Assembly (NCBI GenBank): GCA_023425025.1
Contig: JAFADG010000012.1
Span: 1 to 64,000 of the forward strand
Direction of reading: 5' to 3'
Length of the DNA: 64,000 bases
Source: Bacillota bacterium
GTDB taxonomy: Bacteria; Bacillota; Clostridia; Christensenellales; Aristaeellaceae
A model generated the notes under the pieces. That model did no database searches. It worked only from the letters and a program-made list of their open reading frames with translations, and was not told the DNA's origin. Both the position numbers and the translations under genes were made by a program. This document shows positions 40,814-50,105 of the stretch, piece after piece (within the stretch, counting starts at the first letter, position 1; the number at the start of each line of letters is the position of its first letter).

Positions 40814-41689
40814 GTGGCAAGAGACCTGTTAACCCTCAGTGAGCTTAGAGTCTCGGAGGTCATGGCGCTTTTAAACGAGGCGCAAACCTACCGGGACAAA
40901 GCGGTTTTTCCCAATCTTTCCGGTTTCGTGGCGTGTAATCTTTTTTTCGAGGCTTCGACCCGCACCCAATACAGTTTCTGCGTTGCAGAAGAGAGGTTGG
41001 GAATGCGGGTCATTTATTTTCATCCGGAGTCTTCTTCCTTGAAGAAAAACGAAAGCTTTTATGACACGGTGAAGACCTTTGACAGCTTTGGCGTGGACGC
41101 GCTGGTGATCCGCCACTCGGAGAACGAGTATTACCGGGAGCTTTTGGGCCATGTGCGGGCGCCGATTTTAAACGGCGGCGACGGCACGGGCAACCATCCC
41201 ACCCAGTCGCTGCTGGACCTTTTGACCATACAGCAGGAGTTTGGCGGATTTGACGGGCTGAAGGTGGCCATCATCGGCGATGTGCGGCACTCCCGGGTGG
41301 CCCACACCAATTATGAGATCATGCGAAGGCTGGGCATCAAGGTGGTGGTCTCCGGTCCGGAGGAATACATGGCCCCGGAGCTTTTTTCAGAAGACCTGGA
41401 GGAGGCCGTTACCACCAGCGATGTGGTGATGCTGCTGAGAATTCAATATGAGCGGCACCGCATGCGGGACCATATGAGCCAGGAAGATTACCACCTGCGG
41501 TACGGCCTCACGCGCAAGCGTATGGATACGATGAAGAAAAATGCCATCATCATGCACCCCGCCCCGGTGAACCGCAATGTGGAGATTGCAGACGAGCTGG
41601 TGGAATGCGAAAGATCCCGCATTTTCAAGCAGATGGAAAACGGCGTGTACGTGCGCATGGCGGCGCTGCGGCGCGCTGTTGAGGGCTAA
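40814..41689 (+). CDS. pyrB: Aspartate carbamoyltransferase catalytic subunit
   Basis: Second step of pyrimidine synthesis: carbamoyl phosphate plus aspartate to carbamoyl aspartate. The 291-residue protein has the carbamoyl-phosphate motif FFEASTRTQYSF, RHSENEY, HPTQSLLDLLTI and HPAPVNRNVEI. The start is GTG 40814 after AGGGGGAAGAG; the frame upstream crosses the promoter. pyrC begins 1 base after the stop. No pyrI is seen. Confidence 0.94.
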   Translation: MARDLLTLSELRVSEVMALLNEAQTYRDKAVFPNLSGFVACNLFFEASTRTQYSFCVAEERLGMRVIYFHPESSSLKKNESFYDTVKTFDSFGVDALVIRHSENEYYRELLGHVRAPILNGGDGTGNHPTQSLLDLLTIQQEFGGFDGLKVAIIGDVRHSRVAHTNYEIMRRLGIKVVVSGPEEYMAPELFSEDLEEAVTTSDVVMLLRIQYERHRMRDHMSQEDYHLRYGLTRKRMDTMKKNAIIMHPAPVNRNVEIADELVECERSRIFKQMENGVYVRMAALRRAVEG

Positions 41690-41690
41690 T

Positions 41691-42992
41691 ATGAGCAAGC
41701 GGTTATTGATACGGGGCGGGACGGTTTACACGGAAGGCAGGCTGCAAAGAGCCGACGTAATGGTGGGAAACGGCATGGTTCAAATCATTGCCGAAACCAT
41801 CTGCGCGCCCGGTGCGGAGGTTTTTTGTGCCGAAGGGATGATCGTATCGCCGGGGTTTGTGGATGTGCACGTCCACCTTCGGGAGCCGGGGCTTTCGCAC
41901 AAAGAGACCATTGCCACCGGCACCAGGGCCGCGGCGGCGGGGGGCTTTACCACCGTGTGCGCCATGCCCAATGTAAATCCGGTGCCGGATTGCATGGAGG
42001 CGTTAGCGCGGCAGTTGGATATCATACGCCGGGACGCCGTGGTGGAAGTGGTCCCCTACGGTGCCATCACGATGGGCGAAAAGGGGCAGGCGCTTGCGGA
42101 TATCGAAGGATTGGCGCCCTTTTGCGCAGGGTTCTCCGACGACGGCAAGGGCGTGCAATCGGAGGAAATGATGCTGGCTGCCATGGAGAGAATCAAGCGC
42201 GTGGGCGGGCTGCTGGCGGCCCACTGCGAGGATGAAAGCCTGGTTGAAAAGGGCGGTTGCGTACATCAGGGCATGGCGGCCAGGCGGTTTAACCTGCCCG
42301 GCATCCCTTCCGAATCGGAATGGCGTCAAATTGAACGAGACCTCGAGTTGGTGGAAAAAACCGGGGTGCGCTACCATGTGTGCCACATCTCCGCCAAGGA
42401 GAGCGTGGCGCTGATCAGAAAGGCGAAAAGCCAGGGGCTGCCGGTGACCTGCGAATGCACGCCCCATCAAATCATGCTTTGTGATGAGGATATCGCGGAG
42501 GATGATGGCCGGTTCAAAATGAATCCGCCGCTGCGCAGCCGGGAGGACAGGGACGCAATTATCGAAGGGTTGTGCGATGGGGCCATTGATTGCATCGCCA
42601 CCGATCACGCCCCTCATACGGTGGAAGAAAAGGGACGGGGGCTGCAAAACAGCGTCTTTGGCGTGGTGGGGTTGGAGACAGCCTTTGCGGTGTGCTATAC
42701 GGCGCTGGTGAAAACGGGTAGGATGACGCTGGAGCAATTACTGGACAAGCTGACAGCCGCGCCGGCCAGGTTGCTCAAACGGGAGCGGGCGCTGCGTGTC
42801 GGGGCCAGGGCGGATATCACGGTGCTGGATGTGAACGAAGCCTGGCGGGTGGAACCGGAAAAGTTTGCGTCCATGGGCAGGGCGACGCCCTTTGAGGGCA
42901 GGGAGTTGACGGGAAGGGTCGTTGCGACATTCCGCCAGGGTAGACAGATTTTTCACAAAAGTGGTTTCGGTATGGGCGAAGGATGTCGATAA
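41691..42992 (+). CDS. pyrC: Dihydroorotase
   Basis: Closes carbamoyl aspartate to dihydroorotate. The 433-residue class I amidohydrolase has the zinc motif DVHVHLREPGLSHKE (near residue 58), HCEDESL, the VCHISAKE segment and ATDHAPHT with the catalytic Asp. It starts directly after pyrB. A 466-base gap with several repeats separates it from carA. Confidence 0.94.
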   Translation: MSKRLLIRGGTVYTEGRLQRADVMVGNGMVQIIAETICAPGAEVFCAEGMIVSPGFVDVHVHLREPGLSHKETIATGTRAAAAGGFTTVCAMPNVNPVPDCMEALARQLDIIRRDAVVEVVPYGAITMGEKGQALADIEGLAPFCAGFSDDGKGVQSEEMMLAAMERIKRVGGLLAAHCEDESLVEKGGCVHQGMAARRFNLPGIPSESEWRQIERDLELVEKTGVRYHVCHISAKESVALIRKAKSQGLPVTCECTPHQIMLCDEDIAEDDGRFKMNPPLRSREDRDAIIEGLCDGAIDCIATDHAPHTVEEKGRGLQNSVFGVVGLETAFAVCYTALVKTGRMTLEQLLDKLTAAPARLLKRERALRVGARADITVLDVNEAWRVEPEKFASMGRATPFEGRELTGRVVATFRQGRQIFHKSGFGMGEGCR

Positions 42993-43010
42993 TCAATGTG
43001 GGGAGAAATG

Positions 43011-43038
43011 TTCATATTAAGGAATTCCTTAATATGAA
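43011..43038. repeat. 28-bp perfect palindrome after pyrC
   Basis: Perfect self-complementary sequence centred on GAATTC, half-arm TTCATATTAAGGAA, 18 bases past the pyrC stop. It is AT-rich unlike the other repeats here. No T-run; it may be a transcript-end hairpin or a protein site. Confidence 0.8.
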
Positions 43039-43116
43039 ATGGAGCATGCAATATCGTGGGCTTTCCCTTGAACAGAAACGCAGAAGCCCTGGAACAGGGC
43101 CGCGGCAAGCGTGCAG

Positions 43117-43236
43117 AGGCTTCCCATGGTAGGGGAAGCTGTCACCGAAGGTGACTGATGAGGTCAAACAGGTAAGTACCCGTACGGTGAGGACCTCATC
43201 CGGCGCTACGCGCCACCTTCTCCTGGCAGGGAAAGG
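43117..43236 (+). repeat. MITE-like structured intergenic repeat, copy 2
   Basis: Order: hairpin GCTTCCC/GGGAAGC (43119-43139), hairpin GTCACC-GAA-GGTGAC (43141-43155), outer arms GATGAGGTC (43157-43165) and GACCTCATC (43192-43200), hairpin GGCGCTACGCGCC, and a closing CACCTTCTCCTGGCAGGG. The part order mirrors the copy at 121-263. It lies inside the pyr cluster between pyrC and carA. Confidence 0.6.
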
Positions 43237-43283
43237 ATCTGAAACGAGGCGGCCTGTCGATGAAGGACAGGGATGATGTTATT

Positions 43284-43310
43284 GGGCAGGCGGTTGATAA
43301 CCGCCCCTAC
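43284..43310. repeat. Palindromic repeat family B, copy 2
   Basis: GGGCAGGCGGTT-GAT-AACCGCCCCTAC; same centre and arms as the copies at 12533 and 60473. Part of the repeat-filled gap before carA. Confidence 0.6.
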
Positions 43311-43352
43311 AAAGCTGCGAGTTTTCCATGGCGAATCATTCCCTTCATAATA

Positions 43353-43443
43353 AACCGGGATTCCAAAGGGATATATCCCTTTGGCGGGATTCCCAAGGGC
43401 AGGGCCCTTGGGTGGCAGGATTCCCAAGGGCGGAGCCCTTGGG
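43353..43443. repeat. Three tandem family A hairpins before carA
   Basis: A 22-bp perfect palindrome with arms CCAAAGGGATA / TATCCCTTTGG (43363-43384) is followed by CCCAAGGGC/GCCCTTGGG hairpins at 43392-43412 and 43423-43443. Each is led by GGATTCC or GGATTCCC. The last hairpin ends 2 bases before the AAGGAGG of carA. Confidence 0.8.
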
Positions 43444-43458
43444 CAAGGAGGAAAGAGA

Positions 43459-44568
43459 TTGAACACGCTCAATAGAAAGCTGATTTTTGAAAACGGCCGG
43501 GAGTTTATGGGCACAGGCTTTGGCGCGGAATGCGATACGGTATGCGAGGTGGTGTTCAACACCAGCATGGTGGGGTATCAGGAGATTCTGTCTGACCCTT
43601 CCTACTGCGGGCAGATGGTGTGCATGACCTATCCCCTGATCGGCAATTATGGGCTCAACGAGGAAGATTATGAGACCCGCACGCCGAAACTCGGTGGGTT
43701 TATTGTTCGGGAATACAACGACGACCCTTCCAACTTCCGCTATACCAAGACGCTGGCGGAGGTGATGGCGGAAAACAACATCCCCGGCATCGAGGGCGTG
43801 GATACCAGGCAAATTACGCGCATGATCCGGGATGAGGGCAGCATGCGGGCGCTGCTCACCGGCGCGCAGGTGAGCGTTGCGGATGGGCTGGAAAGATTGA
43901 AGGTCACCCCCGAAATGCACGACCAGGTGCTGCGGGTCAGCTGCAAAAAGCTGTGGTACAGCCGCACGCCGAACTTTATGTACAGCGTGGTGGCGGTAGA
44001 CTGCGGCATCAAGCATAATATTATCCGGCGCCTCAACCAAAAAGGCTGCAACGTGACCGTGGTGCCTTATGATACCACCCCGGAAGCGCTGCTGGCCCTC
44101 CGGCCCGACGGACTGTTTTTGTCCAACGGTCCCGGCGACCCGGAGGATGTGCAGCCGGTTGTAAACCTGGTCAAAGCTTTTCAGGGCCGGCTGCCGATCT
44201 TCGGCATATGCCTGGGCCATCAAATGATTGCCTTGGCCAACGGCGCAAAGACGTATAAGATGAAGTTCGGCCACCGGGGCGGCAACCATCCGGTGAAGAA
44301 TATGGGTTCCGGCAAGGTGGAGCTCACCAGCCAGAACCACTCCTTCGCGGTGGATGTATCAAGCCTCGCCGGATCATCTCTGCGCTTAAGCCACATCAAC
44401 CTGCTGGATAACACCGCCGAAGGCCTGCTAAGCGACGATCAGCGCATTTTCAGCGTGCAGTACCACCCGGAAAGCGCCCCCGGCCCCCAGGACAGCGATT
44501 ACCTGTTCGACATCTTCCTGAATCATATGAAAGAACACAAGGAGCAAGGGGGGATGCAGCATGCCTAA
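43459..44568 (+). CDS. carA: Carbamoyl-phosphate synthase small subunit
   Basis: Glutaminase subunit that gives ammonia to CarB. The 369-residue protein has the N-terminal CPSase domain (FGAECDTVCEVVFNTSMVGYQE) and a C-terminal class I amidotransferase with the intact nucleophile GICLGHQ and the His/Glu pair YHPESAPGP. The start is TTG 43459, 7 bases after AAGGAGG; the frame upstream runs through repeat hairpins and is not real. carB overlaps by 8 bases. Confidence 0.94.
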   Translation: MNTLNRKLIFENGREFMGTGFGAECDTVCEVVFNTSMVGYQEILSDPSYCGQMVCMTYPLIGNYGLNEEDYETRTPKLGGFIVREYNDDPSNFRYTKTLAEVMAENNIPGIEGVDTRQITRMIRDEGSMRALLTGAQVSVADGLERLKVTPEMHDQVLRVSCKKLWYSRTPNFMYSVVAVDCGIKHNIIRRLNQKGCNVTVVPYDTTPEALLALRPDGLFLSNGPGDPEDVQPVVNLVKAFQGRLPIFGICLGHQMIALANGAKTYKMKFGHRGGNHPVKNMGSGKVELTSQNHSFAVDVSSLAGSSLRLSHINLLDNTAEGLLSDDQRIFSVQYHPESAPGPQDSDYLFDIFLNHMKEHKEQGGMQHA

Positions 44569-47500
44569 GCGCACAGACATTTATAAAATACTGGTCATCG
44601 GCTCCGGCCCCATCGTCATCGGCCAGGCGGCGGAGTTTGACTATTCCGGCACCCAGGCCTGCCTGGCTTTGAAAGAGCAGGGGTACACGGTGATCCTGGT
44701 CAACTCCAACCCCGCCACGATTATGACCGATACCCATATTGCCAGCAAGGTCTACATGGAGCCGCTGACGCTGGAATACGTGGCCAAGATCATCCGCAAG
44801 GAGCGGCCCGACGCGCTCTTGCCCACCTTGGGCGGGCAGACGGGCCTGAACCTGGCCATGCAGCTGCACCAAAAGGGAGTGCTGCGGGAGTGCCGGTGCG
44901 AGATACTGGGCACCGGGTTTGACTCCATCAATAAAGCCGAGGACCGGGAAAAGTTCAAGGCCCTGTGCGAAGAGATCGGCGAGCCTGTGATTGCCTCCGG
45001 CATCGCGGAAACGATGGAGCAGGCGAAGGACACGGCCAAGCGCATTGGCTACCCCGTGGTGCTGCGGCCGGCGTTTACCCTGGGCGGTACCGGCGGCGGC
45101 TTTGCCGACAATGAGGAGGAGCTGCTGATCGTTGCGGAAAACGCGCTGCGCTTGTCACCGGTAGGCCAGGTGCTGGTGGAAAAGTCCATTAGGGGCTACA
45201 AGGAAATCGAATACGAGGTCATGCGGGATAAAAACGACACGGCCCTGACCATCTGCAATATGGAAAACATCGATCCCGTGGGCGTGCATACGGGGGATTC
45301 CATTGTGGTCTGCCCTTCCCAGACGCTGACGAACAAGGAATACCATATGCTGCGCGACGCGGCGCTGCGCATCATAAGGGCCCTTGCCATCGAAGGCGGC
45401 TGCAACGTACAGTTCGCGCTGGACCCCTATTCCATGCAGTATTATGTGATTGAGGTCAATCCCAGGGTATCCCGCTCGTCGGCTTTGGCCTCCAAGGCCA
45501 GCGGCTACCCCATCGCCAGGGTCAGCGCCCTGATCGCCGTGGGGATGACGCTGGATGAGATACGCATCGCCAACACCCCCGCCAGCTTTGAGCCGACCCT
45601 GGATTATGTGGTCACCAAGATTGCCAGGTTTCCCTTTGACAAGTTCGACAAGGCCAATAGGCAATTGTCCACGCAGATGAAGGCCACGGGAGAAATCATG
45701 GCCATCGGCCGCACCATGGAGGAAAGCCTCTTAAAGGCGGTCCGCTCTCTGGAAGCGGGCGTCACCCACATCTGGCTGAAGAAGTTTGACAACGTACCCA
45801 CAGACGACCTGCTGGCCCTGATCAAAAACCCCACCGACGAGCGGCTCTACGCCATCGGCGAGCTTTTGCGAAGGAACGAGGACCCGGCCAGGATCTGCGA
45901 TATCACGAAAATCGATTACTTCTTTATCAGCAAAATCCGCAAGATCATTGATTTCGAAAAAGAAGTCAAGGGCAACATAGGCTGTATCGATACCCTGCGG
46001 GCCGCAAAGCGCATGGGCCTTTCCGACGGGTACATCGGCAAGTGGTGGAAGACGACCGAGTCGGATATCTACACCCTGCGCAAAAAGCACGGCATCCTGC
46101 CGGTATACAAGATGATTGACACCTGCGCCAGCGAGTTTGATTCCTACATCCCCTACTTCTACTCTACCTACGAGGCGGAAAATGAGTCGAAGGTCACGGG
46201 CAAAAAGTCGGTGGTGGTGCTGGGCGCCGGGCCCATCCGCATCGGCCAGGGCGTGGAGTTTGACTATTCCACGGTCCATGCCATCTGGGCCATACGGGAG
46301 GCCGGGTTTGAGGCCATCATCATCAACAACAACCCGGAAACCGTATCCACGGACTATTCCGTCAGCGATAAGCTGTATTTCGAGCCCCTGACCGTGGAAG
46401 ACGTGATGAATATCATCGACATGGAAAAGCCCTACGGCGTGATCGTCTCCCTGGGCGGCCAGACGGCCATCAACCTGGCGGAGCGGCTGCATAATTTGGG
46501 CGTACCCATCATCGGCACCGATGTTGCGGCCATCGAGCGGGCGGAGAACCGGGACAGCTTTGAAAAGACCATGCGGCAATTGGATATTCCCCAGCCGCCG
46601 GGCAAGGCGGTCACCACCTTAACCGATGGCTTGCAGGCCGCAAACACCGTGGGCTATCCCGTATTGGTGCGCCCTTCCTACGTGCTGGGGGGCCGAGCCA
46701 TGCAGATTGTGCATGACGATGAGGGGCTGAAGCGGTATTTGAGCGAGGCCGTGCTTGTCACTGAGGACCAGCCGGTGCTGGTGGACCGGTACATCTCCGG
46801 CAAGGAGTTGGAGGTGGACGCGGTATGCGATGGAACCGATGTGTTCATTCCCGGTATCATGCAGCACGTGGAGCGCACCGGTGTACACTCCGGCGATTCC
46901 ATCAGCGTGTACCCGCCTTTCTCGGCAAGCGATGCGGTCAAACAGACCATCATCGACTACACGGTGTGTTTGGGGCTGGGCATCGGCATCAAAGGGCCGT
47001 TCAACGTGCAGTTTATTGTGGACGACCACGAGCAGGTGTTTGTCATCGAGGTGAACCCCAGGTCCTCCCGCACGGTGCCCTTTATTTCCAAGGCCACGGG
47101 CATCCGCCTGGCCAACATGGCCACGAAAATTGCGCTGGGCCAAAGCATTCAGATGCAAGGGTTTTCCACCGGCATTGCCGAAGAAAGGAAACGTTGGTAT
47201 GTAAAGGCGCCGGTATTCTCCTTCAGCAAGCTCCGGGGGGCCGATACCTACCTTTCGCCGGAAATGAAATCCACGGGCGAGGCCATCGGCTACGATAACA
47301 CCATGAACCGGGCGCTGTACAAGGCGCTGCAGGCGGCCAACATGCGGGTCGTCAACTACGGCACGGTGCTGGCCACCATCGCCGATGAAGATAAACAAAG
47401 GGCGCTGCCTCTGATAAAAAGGTTTTACGACCTGGGCTTCAACATCGAGGCCACGGCCGGCACGGCGGCGTTTTTGAAGGAAAACGGCATACGCACCCGC

Positions 47501-47749
47501 AAGCGCAAAAAGATCAGCGAGGGCAGCTACGAAATTCAGGAATCCATGAAGCTGGGGTACCTGGCCTACGTCATCAACACCATCAGCGAGCAGGCGGGGG
47601 ATACCCACCGGCGGGACGGCTTTCTCATTCGCCGCTGGGCGGTGGAAAACAACGTGACGGTGCTGACGAGTTTGGATACGGCCAAGGTGCTGCTGGATGT
47701 ACTGGAAGAGATTACACTAAAGGTATCCACCATAGACAGCGAGGAGTAA
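44561..47749 (+). CDS. carB: Carbamoyl-phosphate synthase large subunit
   Basis: Makes carbamoyl phosphate from bicarbonate, ammonia and two ATP. The 1062-residue protein is the usual duplicated structure: first half with GSGPIVIGQAAEFDYSGTQA and the ATP-grasp region, second half with GAGPIRIGQGVEFDYSTVHA near residue 550, and a C-terminal regulatory domain. Length is normal. It overlaps carA by 8 bases and is followed by pyrK after 3 bases. Confidence 0.96.
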   Translation: MPKRTDIYKILVIGSGPIVIGQAAEFDYSGTQACLALKEQGYTVILVNSNPATIMTDTHIASKVYMEPLTLEYVAKIIRKERPDALLPTLGGQTGLNLAMQLHQKGVLRECRCEILGTGFDSINKAEDREKFKALCEEIGEPVIASGIAETMEQAKDTAKRIGYPVVLRPAFTLGGTGGGFADNEEELLIVAENALRLSPVGQVLVEKSIRGYKEIEYEVMRDKNDTALTICNMENIDPVGVHTGDSIVVCPSQTLTNKEYHMLRDAALRIIRALAIEGGCNVQFALDPYSMQYYVIEVNPRVSRSSALASKASGYPIARVSALIAVGMTLDEIRIANTPASFEPTLDYVVTKIARFPFDKFDKANRQLSTQMKATGEIMAIGRTMEESLLKAVRSLEAGVTHIWLKKFDNVPTDDLLALIKNPTDERLYAIGELLRRNEDPARICDITKIDYFFISKIRKIIDFEKEVKGNIGCIDTLRAAKRMGLSDGYIGKWWKTTESDIYTLRKKHGILPVYKMIDTCASEFDSYIPYFYSTYEAENESKVTGKKSVVVLGAGPIRIGQGVEFDYSTVHAIWAIREAGFEAIIINNNPETVSTDYSVSDKLYFEPLTVEDVMNIIDMEKPYGVIVSLGGQTAINLAERLHNLGVPIIGTDVAAIERAENRDSFEKTMRQLDIPQPPGKAVTTLTDGLQAANTVGYPVLVRPSYVLGGRAMQIVHDDEGLKRYLSEAVLVTEDQPVLVDRYISGKELEVDAVCDGTDVFIPGIMQHVERTGVHSGDSISVYPPFSASDAVKQTIIDYTVCLGLGIGIKGPFNVQFIVDDHEQVFVIEVNPRSSRTVPFISKATGIRLANMATKIALGQSIQMQGFSTGIAEERKRWYVKAPVFSFSKLRGADTYLSPEMKSTGEAIGYDNTMNRALYKALQAANMRVVNYGTVLATIADEDKQRALPLIKRFYDLGFNIEATAGTAAFLKENGIRTRKRKKISEGSYEIQESMKLGYLAYVINTISEQAGDTHRRDGFLIRRWAVENNVTVLTSLDTAKVLLDVLEEITLKVSTIDSEE

Positions 47750-47752
47750 GCA

Positions 47753-48481
47753 ATGATTACACAGGGCATTTTTGAGGTGAAGGACAACAGATCCATTGCC
47801 AGGGATGTATGGGAGATCACCCTTGCGGGGGATGCCTCCGCCTTCCGTCACCCAGGCCAGTTTGCCAACGTGCGTTTGGACGGCCTGTTTTTGCGCCGGC
47901 CCATCAGCGTGTGCACATGGAGCGCTGATTCCATGAAGATGATTTATAAAGTTATGGGCAAGGGTACGGCCTGCCTGTCCCAATTCCATCCGGGCGACAA
48001 GGTGGACCTGCTTACCGGCCTTGGCAACGGCTTTACCCCGGCTGCCGCGAAGGGAAAGCGCATCGCGATCATCGGCGGCGGCGTGGGCGTACCGCCCCTG
48101 TATGGGTTGATGGAGCGCTTAAAAGGCGAGGATGTGCACTGCGTGCTGGGCTTTAATACCGCGGCGGACGTATTTTATGTCAGGGAGTTTGAAGACCTGG
48201 GCGCCAAGGTCACCGTGACTACCGTGGATGGAAGCTGCGGCATGAAGGGCTTTGTTACCGACGCGCTCAAGGGGATCGATTACGATTACTACTTTGCCTG
48301 CGGGCCCATGCCCATGCTCAAGGCGGTGCACGCTTTAAACAAGGAAGGCCAGCTTTCCCTGGAGGCTCGCATGGGCTGCGGCTTTGGCGTGTGCATGAGC
48401 TGTTCTTGCCAGATGATGACCGGCATGAAGCGCATCTGCCTGGAAGGCCCCGTGTTCACAAGTGCGGAGGTGAAGCTATGA
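47753..48481 (+). CDS. pyrK: Dihydroorotate dehydrogenase electron-transfer subunit
   Basis: Passes electrons from PyrD to NAD+. The 242-residue protein has the FAD motif RRPISVC (near residue 49), the NAD-binding GGGVGVPPLYGLME, and a C-terminal [2Fe-2S] cluster with Cys in GCGFGVCMSCSC and KRICLEGPVF. Its stop overlaps the pyrD start (ATGA). Presence of PyrK makes this a class 1B system. Confidence 0.94.
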   Translation: MITQGIFEVKDNRSIARDVWEITLAGDASAFRHPGQFANVRLDGLFLRRPISVCTWSADSMKMIYKVMGKGTACLSQFHPGDKVDLLTGLGNGFTPAAAKGKRIAIIGGGVGVPPLYGLMERLKGEDVHCVLGFNTAADVFYVREFEDLGAKVTVTTVDGSCGMKGFVTDALKGIDYDYYFACGPMPMLKAVHALNKEGQLSLEARMGCGFGVCMSCSCQMMTGMKRICLEGPVFTSAEVKL

Positions 48482-49392
48482 GCAGACTGGAAGTCAAGCT
48501 GGGGGATATTACGCTGAAAAATCCCGTCATCCCCGCCAGCGGCACCTTTGCCTATGGCTATGAGATGTCCAGGTTTTATGATATCAATGTGCTGGGCGGC
48601 ATCGCCATCAAGGCGGCCACGCAGGAACACAGGTGCGGCAACCCGCTGCCCCGTGTGGCGGAATGCCGGGACGGCATGCTCAACGCCATCGGCCTGCAAA
48701 ACCCCGGCGTCAAGGCCATTGTGGAAAACGAGGTCCCAAGGCTCCGCAAGCTGTACAAGGGCGTGGCCATCGCCAACGTGGCGGGCTTTTCCTTGGAAGA
48801 GTATGCGTCTGTCGCCGCGGCGCTGGACGCCGCCGCGGGTGTGGACATATTGGAAGTCAACATTTCCTGCCCCAATGTGCAGCACGGGGGTATGGCCTTT
48901 GGCGTAAGCCCGGAGGGTGCGGCGGCGGTGACACGCGCGGTGAAGGCGGTATGCCATAAGCCCGTATTTATGAAGCTGTCGCCCAATGTGACCGATATCG
49001 CCGAAATCGCCGTGGCCTGTGAGGAGGCCGGGGCCGACGGATTGACCATGATCAATACCCTGCTGGGCATGGTTGTCGATACCCGTACGGGCCGGCCCAT
49101 CGTATGCACCAAAATGGCGGGCTTCTCCGGCCCGGCCATCAAGCCGGTGGCGCTGCGGATGGTGTACCAGGCTTACGAAAAGGTCAAGATTCCCATCATC
49201 GGCGTGGGCGGCGTGACCTGCGCCGATGATGTGATTGAAATAATGTCGGTGGGCGCTGCCGCCGTGCAGGTGGGTTCCCAGACCCTGGTGGACCCCTGGG
49301 CCTGCAAAAAGATTGTGGAAGAGCTGCCGGAGAAGATGGATAAATACGGCATCCAGGCTCTATCCAATATTATAGGGAGGTCGCACCAATGA
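48478..49392 (+). CDS. pyrD: Dihydroorotate dehydrogenase, class 1B catalytic subunit
   Basis: Oxidises dihydroorotate to orotate with FMN. The 304-residue protein has the active-site Cys in EVNISCPNVQHGG, NPVIPASGTFAYG at the N terminus, and the FMN phosphate loop GVGGVTCADDVIE. The ATG at 48478 overlaps the pyrK stop; pyrF overlaps its own stop by 4 bases. Confidence 0.95.
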   Translation: MSRLEVKLGDITLKNPVIPASGTFAYGYEMSRFYDINVLGGIAIKAATQEHRCGNPLPRVAECRDGMLNAIGLQNPGVKAIVENEVPRLRKLYKGVAIANVAGFSLEEYASVAAALDAAAGVDILEVNISCPNVQHGGMAFGVSPEGAAAVTRAVKAVCHKPVFMKLSPNVTDIAEIAVACEEAGADGLTMINTLLGMVVDTRTGRPIVCTKMAGFSGPAIKPVALRMVYQAYEKVKIPIIGVGGVTCADDVIEIMSVGAAAVQVGSQTLVDPWACKKIVEELPEKMDKYGIQALSNIIGRSHQ

Positions 49393-50090
49393 AAGATGTC
49401 ATCATCGCCTGTGACTTTGCAACCCGGCAGGAGACCATGGCTTTCTTAACCCGCTTTGAAGGCGAAAAGCCTTTTTTGAAGATCGGCATGGAGCTGTTTT
49501 ACGGCGAGGGGCCGGACATCGTTCGGGAGATCAAGGACAAAGGTTTTTCTGTGTTCCTGGATTTGAAGCTGCACGACATCCCCAATACGGTCAAAAAGGC
49601 CATGGCAAACCTGGCACGTCTGGACATTGACATGGTGAACGTTCACGCCGCCGGCACCGCCGCCATGATGGAGGCGGCCCGGGAAGGCTTGTACCAGGGA
49701 GCCGCGCCGGGCAGGAAGATTCAATTGATTGCCGTGACGCAATTGACCAGCACTTCGGAGCAGGTGATGCAAACCGAGCTTTTGATCGGCGAAAGCCTGC
49801 AGGGCGCCGTGGCGAAATACGCGCAAAACGCCAAAGCGGCGGGGCTTGACGGCGTCGTTTGCTCGCCCCTGGAAGTAAGGCTGGTCAAGGAGGCCTGCGG
49901 CGAAGGTTTCCTCACCGTGACCCCCGGCATCCGCTATCCCGGTGGAAGCATGGACGACCAGAAGCGGGTGACATCCCCCGCGATGGCCCGGGAGCTTGGC
50001 TCCGACTACATCGTGGTGGGCAGGCCCATCACCGGGGAAAAAGACCCCAAGGCCGCCTGGCTGCGGGTGAAAAGCGATTTTGTTGGCTGA
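49389..50090 (+). CDS. pyrF: Orotidine 5'-phosphate decarboxylase
   Basis: Last step to UMP. The 233-residue barrel has ACDFATRQETMAFL, the catalytic Lys/Asp set in FLDLKLHDIPNTV (near residues 58-70), VTPGIRYPGG and VGRPIT. It overlaps pyrD by 4 bases and is 15 bases ahead of pyrE. Confidence 0.95.
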   Translation: MKDVIIACDFATRQETMAFLTRFEGEKPFLKIGMELFYGEGPDIVREIKDKGFSVFLDLKLHDIPNTVKKAMANLARLDIDMVNVHAAGTAAMMEAAREGLYQGAAPGRKIQLIAVTQLTSTSEQVMQTELLIGESLQGAVAKYAQNAKAAGLDGVVCSPLEVRLVKEACGEGFLTVTPGIRYPGGSMDDQKRVTSPAMARELGSDYIVVGRPITGEKDPKAAWLRVKSDFVG

Positions 50091-50105
50091 GAAAGGATGA
50101 AACCA

